A DNA stretch of 46,413 nucleotides, taken from assembly GCA_021816695.1 (NCBI GenBank), contig JAKAXE010000011.1, positions 1 through 46,413 of the forward strand, written 5' to 3'. Positions 17,493 through 24,402 of the stretch are shown here, piece by piece; the first letter of the stretch is position 1, and the number at the start of each line of letters is the position of its first letter. The translations under genes were made by a program, and so were the position numbers. Source of the DNA: a bacterium. Lineage in GTDB: Bacteria; Chloroflexota; Dormibacteria; Aeolococcales; Bog-877. The notes below the pieces were generated by a model that saw only the letters and a list, made by a program, of their open reading frames with translations, was not told the DNA's origin and searched no databases.

Positions 17493-18229
17493 CGCCGGAG
17501 CTGCACCCCTGGAGCCAGGTCGACCCGATACCCGACCCCGAACACGGTGGTGATCCGGAAGGGGAGGGTGGGGAAGGCCTCGAACTTCTCCCGGAGCCAG
17601 CGGATGTGGACGGCCACCGTCTTGCTGTCACCCCGGAAGCCGGGACCCCAGACCGAGCGGAGCAGCACCTCCCGGGTCTGGACCCGCCCCGGGGAGCTCA
17701 GCAACTGGAAGAGCAGGTTGAACTCCTTCGGGCTCATGCGGACCTCCTGTTCGCCGACGGTCACCCGCCGGGACTCGGAGTCCACCACCACGTCCCCGAC
17801 CCGGAGGAGGGTCGCCCGCGGGGCCTCACGGGCGGGGCGCTGCGCCCGGCGCATCAGCGCCTCGACCCGGGCCAGGAACTCCTGCACCCCGAAGGGCTTG
17901 GTCATGTAGTCGTCGGCGCCCAGGTCCAGTCCCCGCACCTTCTCACTCTCGGTGGTGCGGGCGGTGAGCATCAGGATGGGCACCTCGGACTCCGCCCGCA
18001 GCCGTCGGCACACCTCCTCCCCGGAGAGGCCGGGGAGCATCAGATCCAGCACCACCAGGTCTGGATTGCGGGCCCGGGCCATCTCCAGCCCCTCGGTGCC
18101 CGACTCCGCCTCCAGGACCACATAGCCGCGGGCGGCGAGGTTGTAGCGCAGGGTCATGCGCACGGACTCCTCGTCCTCCACCACCAGGACCAGCCGGGAC
18201 CTGGGAGGTGCCTCGGGCTCCCTGACCAC
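17489..18229 (-). CDS. OmpR/PhoB-type response regulator
   Basis: 246 residues. The receiver domain (about 12-130) has the acidic pocket VVEDEES, the phospho-acceptor Asp in LVVLDLMLPG, Thr in LMLTART and Lys in DDYMTKPFG. A winged-helix output domain follows (about 145-240), with TREVLLRSVWG and VAVHIRWLREKF. GTG at 18229 begins directly after the TAG stop of phoU. With a kinase and PhoU in the same operon, it is probably the phosphate-starvation regulator, but no pst genes are present in the window to confirm the target. Confidence 0.88.
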   Translation of the reverse strand: MVREPEAPPRSRLVLVVEDEESVRMTLRYNLAARGYVVLEAESGTEGLEMARARNPDLVVLDLMLPGLSGEEVCRRLRAESEVPILMLTARTTESEKVRGLDLGADDYMTKPFGVQEFLARVEALMRRAQRPAREAPRATLLRVGDVVVDSESRRVTVGEQEVRMSPKEFNLLFQLLSSPGRVQTREVLLRSVWGPGFRGDSKTVAVHIRWLREKFEAFPTLPFRITTVFGVGYRVDLAPGVQLRR

Positions 18230-18886
18230 CTAGCCGAGCTCCACCAGCTGGCCGGTGGTCATGAAGACCAGGTCCTCGGCGATGTTGGTCACCCGGTCGG
18301 CGATCCGCTCCAGGTTGTGGGCGATGAGGAGCAGGTTGGTGCAGGCGTAGGCCCAGTCGGGCCGCTCCCGCATGGTCTCCACCATGTCGTCGAAGACCCG
18401 GTGGTAGATCCGGTCGATGCGGTCGTCCCGCTCGGCGATGTCCTTGGCCCGGCGCGCGTCGCTGGCGGCGACTGAGGAGAGGATGTCGGACACCTGCTCC
18501 TCCACGTAGTGACCCAGGCTCAGGATGGAGTCCAGCCGCGGCCGGGAGCTGAGCTCGATGAGCGGCAGGGCGTATCGCGCGCAGCTCTTGGCATGGTCTC
18601 CCATCCGCTCCAGCTCTGAGGCGATGAGGAGCAGGCCGAAGACCTCGTGCAGCAGGTCGCCGACCGGGTGCTGGGTGGCGAGGATGGAGATTCCCAGCTC
18701 CCGCTCCTGCCGGTGGCGCTCGTTGATCTCCAGATCGCGGGCCACCACCCGGCGGAGCCGGTCCCCGTCGCGGTCGGCCAGCCCCTCCATGGCCGCTGCC
18801 ACCGCCTCGGCCACCATCTGGCCCTGCACCCGGGCGCCGTCGCGCAGGGCGGAGATCTCGTGGCTTCCCGGTTCTAGCTCAGACAC
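18230..18886 (-). CDS. phoU: PhoU-family phosphate signalling regulator
   Basis: 218 residues, all-helical with the two PhoU repeats: LLIASELERMGDHAKSCARY (about 87-106) in the first and LLIAHNLERIADRVTNIAED (near 188-207) in the second, each with the E/D-rich metal-binding motif. PhoU restrains PhoR-type kinases when phosphate is plentiful and interacts with phosphate importers. The start is GTG at 18886, 22 bases after the kinase stop; no clear ribosome site is visible. Partner importer could be Pst elsewhere or the PiT permease at the left edge. Confidence 0.93.
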   Translation of the reverse strand: MSELEPGSHEISALRDGARVQGQMVAEAVAAAMEGLADRDGDRLRRVVARDLEINERHRQERELGISILATQHPVGDLLHEVFGLLLIASELERMGDHAKSCARYALPLIELSSRPRLDSILSLGHYVEEQVSDILSSVAASDARRAKDIAERDDRIDRIYHRVFDDMVETMRERPDWAYACTNLLLIAHNLERIADRVTNIAEDLVFMTTGQLVELG

Positions 18887-18908
18887 CGTTGCGATGGTAG
18901 ATGACCTC

Positions 18909-19976
18909 TCAGCCGCCCGTGGGAGTCGGGGCCCGCAGCGAGATCACCACCTCGGTTCCCTCACCCGGGGTGCTGGAGACCTCGATCGCCCCCCCCTGGA
19001 GCTCCACCGCCTCCTTGGCGATGGTCAGCCCCAGGCCGCTGCCCGGCACCGAACGGGAACGGTCGCCGCTGTAGAAGCGGTCGAAGATGCGGGCCATGGT
19101 GGCCGCCGAGATCCCCCGCCCCTGGTCGCGAACCGCTACCCGGGGCCCCTCCCTACCCGGCCCCACCTCCACCTGCACCACACCTCCGTGGTGGCTGAAC
19201 TTGATGGCGTTGTCCAGGACGCCGGACAAGGCGCGCGCCAGACGGGGCCGGTCGGCGCTGGCGGCGACCGCTGAGCCCAGGATCTCCACCCGCACCTGGC
19301 GCCGCTCGGCCTGGGGGGAGAGGGCGGCCGCCACTTCGCGGGCCAGCTCCAGGAGGTCGACCTCGGTCAGGGTGGGCTCCTCCACCCCGGCCTCGATGCG
19401 GGCCAGGTCGAGGATCCCCGCCACCAGCGCGTGCAGTCGGTCGGCCTCAGCGGCGATCCGCCCGGCGAAGAGCCGGGTGGCCTCGGGATCGTCCCGAGCC
19501 GCCCCGTTGAGGGTCTCGGCCAGGAGGGTCAGGCTGGCCAGGGGGGTTCGGAGGTCGTGGGAGAGGTTGGCGATCAGGTCCTGGTGGGCCCGGCCCAGCC
19601 TCCGCTCGTGGGTGATGTCGGAGAGGATCACCACCGCCAGGCCCCTGTTACCTGCCGCCGGAAGGGGAGCCACCACCGCGCGCAGCACCCGCCGCCAGCC
19701 CTGGTGGCCGATCTCCCCCCGCTGGACAACCTGCTCGGCGAGCGCCTTGCCCACCAGCTCCCCGGCACGGGGGTCCTGGAGCACCTGGCTGAGCGGCATT
19801 CCTGGGAGCAACTCCTGGGAGGAGCCCTCCGGGTCCAGGATCTTGCTGGCGTTGGGGCTGGCCCAGACCACCTGGCGATCGGGCCCCACCACCAGGGTGG
19901 CGTCCGATCCCAGCCGGGTCAGCAGCCGCAGCACCCGGCCCTGGAGGGCGGGTCCCGGCGTCCCCGGTCCGGTCAC
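18909..19976 (-). CDS. PAS-domain sensor histidine kinase, PhoR-like
   Basis: 355 residues. A PAS-like domain (about 20-120; DATLVVGPDRQVVWASPNAS) is followed by the dimerisation/phospho-acceptor helix ANLSHDLRTPLASL and the ATPase domain with N-box LDNAIKFSHHGG, G1 DQGRGI and G2 GSGLGLTIAKEAV. No membrane segment is visible, so the kinase appears soluble; PhoR in most bacteria is membrane-anchored. The GTG at 19976 overlaps the stop of the SixA-like gene as GTGA, whereas the frame extends upstream only as an alternative reading of that gene. Order kinase-PhoU-regulator is consistent with phosphate control. Confidence 0.88.
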   Translation of the reverse strand: MTGPGTPGPALQGRVLRLLTRLGSDATLVVGPDRQVVWASPNASKILDPEGSSQELLPGMPLSQVLQDPRAGELVGKALAEQVVQRGEIGHQGWRRVLRAVVAPLPAAGNRGLAVVILSDITHERRLGRAHQDLIANLSHDLRTPLASLTLLAETLNGAARDDPEATRLFAGRIAAEADRLHALVAGILDLARIEAGVEEPTLTEVDLLELAREVAAALSPQAERRQVRVEILGSAVAASADRPRLARALSGVLDNAIKFSHHGGVVQVEVGPGREGPRVAVRDQGRGISAATMARIFDRFYSGDRSRSVPGSGLGLTIAKEAVELQGGAIEVSSTPGEGTEVVISLRAPTPTGG

Positions 19977-20479
19977 TCCGCCCGCCAGCTCAGCTGCTGT
20001 GGGTCCAGCCGCCCAAGGTAGAGAGGGTCGGCCCAACCATCGGCTCCCGGGTCAACCTCCAGCCGCCACACACCGCCCTTGGGACAGCGCGGGGAGCGGC
20101 CCCCGGCGGCCTCCACGAAGGCGAGCATCAGGTTGCCGTGGGTGCAGACGGCGATCGGCCCCGGCCCCTTCCCCAGGAACTGGACGAGCAGCTCACGGGC
20201 CTCCTTGGGGCCAGTAGGCTCCCGGTCCTCGAAGAGGAGCGGCTCGTCCTCGATCTCCAGGCCGGCGGTGTGGGCGGCTGGGACCAGGGTGTCACGGCAG
20301 CGAACCGTGGGGCTGGAAAGGTACCTCCGCACCCCGGCCGGGACCAGCACGTCCGCTACGGCGAGGGCCTGCCGCCAGCCGGTGGAGGTGAGGGGCCGCA
20401 GTGGATCCGGCCCGGCGAAGGCGCCCCGCTCGCCGGCGACGGCGTGACGGACCAGGTAGATGGCTCGCTGGCCGCTCAT
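19973..20479 (-). CDS. SixA-like histidine phosphatase
   Basis: 168 residues with the histidine phosphatase signature: LVRHAVAGE (catalytic His12), SSPTVRCRDT and VCTHGNLM with the second His. The short length and lack of extra domains fit SixA, a protein phosphohistidine phosphatase, although small-molecule phosphatases share the fold. First gene of an operon with a histidine kinase, PhoU, regulator and exporter, so acting on a phosphohistidine in this pathway is plausible inference. ATG at 20479; its promoter lies in the 182-base gap shared with the divergent ppx-like gene. Confidence 0.87.
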   Translation of the reverse strand: MSGQRAIYLVRHAVAGERGAFAGPDPLRPLTSTGWRQALAVADVLVPAGVRRYLSSPTVRCRDTLVPAAHTAGLEIEDEPLLFEDREPTGPKEARELLVQFLGKGPGPIAVCTHGNLMLAFVEAAGGRSPRCPKGGVWRLEVDPGADGWADPLYLGRLDPQQLSWRAE

Positions 20480-20661
20480 CGCCCGCGGTGACCGGGGCCT
20501 ATGCGACCTCCCCGGAGGGAAGGGAGGGGGGCCGTCTGTGGGCGTCGTTGGCTCCGCACTGCGCTTCCAGGGTACACGGCCGGACCGGGCGGGCCGCCCC
20601 CCCGGCGGCGCAAACTTGGGGCGTGATCGAAAGCGCCAGCTGGCCTGGCTAAGGTTTGCGG

Positions 20662-21618
20662 GTGGCTCGGGCGGATCGGTTGGCGGCCATCGACGTGGGC
20701 AGCAACACCGTGCACCTGCTCGTGGCCGCTGCCCCCGAGGGGGTGCATCCCCGGCCCCTCTTCCGCCGCCGGGCCTTCGTCCAGCTGGGGCTGGATGTGG
20801 CCGCCACCGGAAGCGTCGGGCCGGAGCGGCTGGAGCTGGCCGGGAGGGCGCTGGCGGCTCAGGTGCAGGAGGCCCGGCGCCACGGGGCTCGACTCATCGC
20901 GGTCGGGGCCACCCAGGCGCTCCGCTCCGCCTCCAACGGGGAGGAGGTCGCGGAGGAGCTCGCGCGGCGCGCCGGGGTGGACCGGCTGCACATCCTCTCC
21001 CCTGAGCTGGAGGCCCAGCTGGCCTTCGACGGCGCCACCCTGGGGGTGACCCCGAGGGCGGAGTGCATGGTGCTGGACATCGGGGGAGCCTCGACCCAGG
21101 TGGCGCGCGGGCCGGCCGGCGGGTTGTGTCGGGACCGCTCCATCAAGGTGGGGTCGGGGACGTTGCTGGCAGCCGTGGACGGCGACCCTCCGACCGGCGC
21201 GGAGTGGCGGGGTATGGAGCGGCTGGTGGCGAGCCGGGTGCCCCGGGATCTCGACCCGGCCACCGGGCACCTCGTCCTGGGCACCGGTGGAACCATCACC
21301 AACCTGCCCCGCCTGCTGGGCAAGGCGAAGGGCGCCTCGCTCCGCCTGCGGGAGGTGGAGTTGCTGCTGGAGCTGTTCCGGGTCGGGCCGGCCACCGATC
21401 TCGCCCGTCGCAGCGGGGTCGACCTCGAGCGGGTGCGGCTCTGCCGCGGGGGAGCGGTCATCCTCGCCCAGCTCATGGACCTGCTGCAGCTGCGCTCGGT
21501 GCGCGCCTCCGAACGGGGGCTGCGGGACGGCATGATCCTGGCGCTCCTGCGTCGCGAGGAGGGCTGGTGGCGTGCCGAGGAGCATCTGGTCGAGGTGGCG
21601 GTGGGAGCTGGTGGCTGA
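20662..21618 (+). CDS. Ppx/GppA-family exopolyphosphatase / guanosine pentaphosphatase
   Basis: 318 residues of the ASKHA-fold Ppx/GppA family: AAIDVGSNTVHLLVA (phosphate loop 1, about 8-22), GATQALRSASNGEEV (near 91-105), LDIGGASTQVA (near 137) and GTGGTITNL (near 211). Length matches the short two-domain form. Hydrolyses polyphosphate or pppGpp; which one cannot be read from sequence. GTG at 20662 has AAGG 7 bases upstream; a TTG six bases earlier is too close to that site. Overlaps the CHAD gene by 8 bases, so the two are translationally linked. Confidence 0.88.
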   Translation: MARADRLAAIDVGSNTVHLLVAAAPEGVHPRPLFRRRAFVQLGLDVAATGSVGPERLELAGRALAAQVQEARRHGARLIAVGATQALRSASNGEEVAEELARRAGVDRLHILSPELEAQLAFDGATLGVTPRAECMVLDIGGASTQVARGPAGGLCRDRSIKVGSGTLLAAVDGDPPTGAEWRGMERLVASRVPRDLDPATGHLVLGTGGTITNLPRLLGKAKGASLRLREVELLLELFRVGPATDLARRSGVDLERVRLCRGGAVILAQLMDLLQLRSVRASERGLRDGMILALLRREEGWWRAEEHLVEVAVGAGG

Positions 21619-22522
21619 GCCGCTATCGGCCACGGAGCTGGCTCGCCTCACCCTGGCCGACCGCGCGGATCAGCTGCGTTGGTCGGCAGCCCGGCTTCCC
21701 CTGGCCGCCGACCTCGAGGCGGTCCCCGACTGCCGGCTGGCCCTGCGCCGTTTGCGGGAGGTCTGGATGGCGCTCGGGGACCAGCTGGAGCCGCACTCCA
21801 CAGCGCCCCAGCGCCGGCTTCGCCAGCTCTCCGCCGAGCTCCGGCCCCTGGAGCGTGCCGAGGCTCGCATCCGGCTGCTCCTGGACCTCCTCGGCCCGCT
21901 CGGGGCGCCTGGGGGGTTGGGGGCTCCCGCGTGGCGCGGCAGGGAGCCGGAGGCGCTGCGCTCACTTCTCGAGTCCGCCCGCCTGGAGGAGGCCACCCTC
22001 CGCGAGCAGATCCTGAGCCGCCGCCTCATCTCCGAGCTGGAGGCGGCCGCCACCCTCGGCGCGGTCGTCGACCGGGACCGCGACGCCACAGAGGCCGTCC
22101 AGCTGGCCCGGGTCCGCCTCCCGCTGCTGTTCGAGGCGGCTTCCAGGTCCGGCCGCCCGCTGGAGCCCTCGCGCCGGCGGCGGATCCAGCGCCTGCTGCA
22201 TGGGCTGGAGCTGTTCTCGCCGGCGCTGGCGCGCCAGCACCAGGTGGTGCTCTCCGAGCTCGCCAGCCTCCTGGCCCAGCTGGGGCCCCTCCGAGAGTGG
22301 AGGGAGCTGGTGGACTGGGTGGACCGGGCCGCCAAGCAGGGCCCGGCGGACCTGCGTCCCGCCCTCCGGCGCATCGTCGTTCGGGCGGAGCTGGAGACGG
22401 AGGCGGCCCAGGAGTCCGCTGAGATCGAGCTCTCCCGCTTGGACCAGGGGGGCTGGTGGCGCACCGCGGCCCTGGCCTGCCTCCCGGAGCGGCGCCGCTC
22501 CTCCCGTTCCCCGGACGGCTGA
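21611..22522 (+). CDS. CHAD-domain protein
   Basis: 303 residues, all helical and rich in Arg/Leu, with CHAD features: conserved basic/His-type helix RLALRRLREVWMALGDQLEP near residues 45-64 and matching helices with RRRRIQRLLHGLELF later. CHAD domains bind polyphosphate, and are often near Ppx or polyphosphate kinases. The first helix lacks the usual H in the VHxxRV motif (here DCRLALRRLR), so binding may be altered. Start GTG at 21611 overlaps the ppx-like stop by 8 bases. No CYTH domain is attached. Function as a polyphosphate-binding partner is inferred. Confidence 0.78.
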   Translation: MAEPLSATELARLTLADRADQLRWSAARLPLAADLEAVPDCRLALRRLREVWMALGDQLEPHSTAPQRRLRQLSAELRPLERAEARIRLLLDLLGPLGAPGGLGAPAWRGREPEALRSLLESARLEEATLREQILSRRLISELEAAATLGAVVDRDRDATEAVQLARVRLPLLFEAASRSGRPLEPSRRRRIQRLLHGLELFSPALARQHQVVLSELASLLAQLGPLREWRELVDWVDRAAKQGPADLRPALRRIVVRAELETEAAQESAEIELSRLDQGGWWRTAALACLPERRRSSRSPDG

Positions 22523-22553
22523 TCCCAGGCTCTCCCGCCGATATGCTGGGAGC

Positions 22554-23675
22554 ATGGGAGAGGCCCCCCTCGACTGCCTGGTGATCGGTGGTGGCGTGAT
22601 CGGCCTGGCGGTGGCCCGGGAGGTGGCCAGGACCGGCCGCTCCGTGGCCCTCTTGGAGCGGCGCTCGGAGCCGGGAGCGGAGGCGACCGCGGCCGCCGCG
22701 GGAATGCTGGCCGCCGCCGCTGAGGCCCACTCCCCCGGCCCCTTCTTCGATCTGGCGCGCCGGAGCGCCGACCTCTGGCCGGGGTGGGCGGAGCAGCTCT
22801 TCGAGGAGTCCGGCGTCGATGTGGAGTACCAGGATTGCGGTCTGCTGCGGGTCACCACCAGCTCGGAGGTGGTCGGAGACCTGGAGATCCGCCGGGCCTG
22901 GCAGCTGGCCCAGGGGCTGGAGGTGTCCGGGCTGCTCGGCCTCGAGGAGCTGCGCCAGGAGGTGCCCCAGCTGGGCCCGGACGTGGTCGCCGGTCTGCAC
23001 TACCCAGGGGTCGCCCACGTCCACAGCCACCGGGTGGCCGAGGCCCTGGCGCTGGCCGCCAGCCGGGCCGGGGTGCGGCTGCTACTCTCGGCCGAGGTCA
23101 CTGGGGTGCGTCCCAGCGACGACCTCCTGGAGGTGAGCGTGGGCGCCGAGCGGCACTTCGCGCGGCGGGTGGTGTTGGCCACCGGGTGCTGGGGGGAGCC
23201 GCTTCTGCGCGGACTCGGGGTGAGCCTTCGACCCGAGCCCGTGCGGGGTCAGATGGTGGCCCTGCGCCCCCGTGGCCTGCCCCTGCCTGAGATCGTCTTC
23301 GGGGACCATGGATACGTCCTCCAGAAGCGGTCCGGGCTGGTCCTGGCTGGCGCCACGGAAGAGCGGGTCGGGTACCTGGCCGAGACGACCCCGGAGGGAG
23401 TGGCCAAGCTGGCCGCCATGGCCCGGTCCTTGGTTCCCGAGCTGGGCCTGGCGGAGTTCTCCGGGGCCTGGGCGGGCCTGCGGCCCTTCCTGCCATCCGG
23501 ACCGGTGATCGGCGCACTGCCCCAGGACCCCAGGGTCATCCTGGCGCTGGGCCACTTCCGCAACGGGATCCTGCTGGCCCCGGTGACGGCTCAGCTGGTG
23601 GGCGATTCACTGGCCGGTGGGCAAGAGCCGGTGGCGCTCAACGCCTTCAGCCCCCGGCACATCCTCGGAGGGTGA
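22554..23675 (+). CDS. thiO: FAD-dependent glycine/D-amino-acid oxidase, ThiO-like
   Basis: 373 residues. The N-terminal dinucleotide motif is VIGGGVIGLAVAREVA (10-25), followed by the DAO-type AAAAGMLAAAAEAHSPGPF and the C-terminal GLRPFLPSGPVIGALP and GHFRNGILLAPVTA, characteristic of ThiO glycine oxidases. ThiO converts glycine to iminoglycine for the thiazole half of thiamine. No other thi genes flank it, so a general amino-acid oxidase is the alternative; the MoaD/ThiS-like protein at 3.5 kb is far away. ATG at 22554 lies 31 bases after the CHAD gene; its 3' end overlaps the convergent hydrolase gene by 29 bases. Confidence 0.82.
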   Translation: MGEAPLDCLVIGGGVIGLAVAREVARTGRSVALLERRSEPGAEATAAAAGMLAAAAEAHSPGPFFDLARRSADLWPGWAEQLFEESGVDVEYQDCGLLRVTTSSEVVGDLEIRRAWQLAQGLEVSGLLGLEELRQEVPQLGPDVVAGLHYPGVAHVHSHRVAEALALAASRAGVRLLLSAEVTGVRPSDDLLEVSVGAERHFARRVVLATGCWGEPLLRGLGVSLRPEPVRGQMVALRPRGLPLPEIVFGDHGYVLQKRSGLVLAGATEERVGYLAETTPEGVAKLAAMARSLVPELGLAEFSGAWAGLRPFLPSGPVIGALPQDPRVILALGHFRNGILLAPVTAQLVGDSLAGGQEPVALNAFSPRHILGG

Positions 23676-24402
23676 CGGTCAGGCCGTCCGAGGCCAGCAG
23701 CGCTCCGGGGAGCGGCCGGCGCTCGTTGAGGTGGGTCAGGATCAGCCGGAGTGACGGCAGCTCACGCATCAGCGTCGCGACCTCCTCACCCCAGAGGTGG
23801 GTCGGCTGCGGGCCGCTGAAGGAGCTGCACTCACACAGCAAATGGTCCACCGATCTGGCCAGGCGCAGGAGTCCGGGGCAGTAGGTGGTGTCGCCGGTGT
23901 AACCGAGGCTCAGCCCGGGGATGGAGATCCGGTATCCCAGGCACTCCAGCTCCGGGGCGTGGATCACCGAGTACGCCTCGACCTCATAGCCGGCCACCTC
24001 GCCGGAGCGGCCCTCCTCCCACTCCTCGACCCTGGCCCAGAGGGGTCCGTCCTCCGCCTCAATCCGGGACCAGAGCCCGGTCCCGAAGGCGGTCTCCCCG
24101 AGGAGCTTCAGGTGGTGGAGGAACCCCGGCGGCCCGATGAGGCGAAGCGGCGGTGCCCCCGGATGCTGCAGGCGGCGCGTCACCAGCAGGGTGGGCAGGT
24201 GAATGACGTGGTCGCCATGGAAGTGGCTGATCAGGATCGCCTCCAGATCGCCCACCGAGCCTCCCATGCCGGGGAGGAGGCTGGTCACCGGAGCCCCGCA
24301 GTCCAGCAGCAACTTCCCATCCAGAACGTGCGCCGAGTTGTGCCCCACCTCGGAGAAGGCGGCCCCGCTCCCCAGGATGCTGAGCCTCATCTCCGCCGTC
24401 AT
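23647..24402 (-). CDS. MBL-fold metal-dependent hydrolase, RNase Z-like
   Basis: 251 residues. The metal-binding HFHGDH (60-65) follows the LDCGAP strand; further ligands are in GYTGDTTYC and CECSS and THLN. The arrangement (GSGAAFSEVGHNSAHVLDG near the N-terminus) matches the RNase Z/ ElaC-like branch, whose members act on tRNA 3' ends or phosphodiester-type small molecules. The exosite arm of true RNase Z is not evident. Last gene of the MoxR/DUF58/transglutaminase operon, starting at an ATGA overlap, and convergent-overlapping with thiO. Precise substrate unknown. Confidence 0.82.
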   Translation of the reverse strand: MTAEMRLSILGSGAAFSEVGHNSAHVLDGKLLLDCGAPVTSLLPGMGGSVGDLEAILISHFHGDHVIHLPTLLVTRRLQHPGAPPLRLIGPPGFLHHLKLLGETAFGTGLWSRIEAEDGPLWARVEEWEEGRSGEVAGYEVEAYSVIHAPELECLGYRISIPGLSLGYTGDTTYCPGLLRLARSVDHLLCECSSFSGPQPTHLWGEEVATLMRELPSLRLILTHLNERRPLPGALLASDGLTVTLRGCAGG

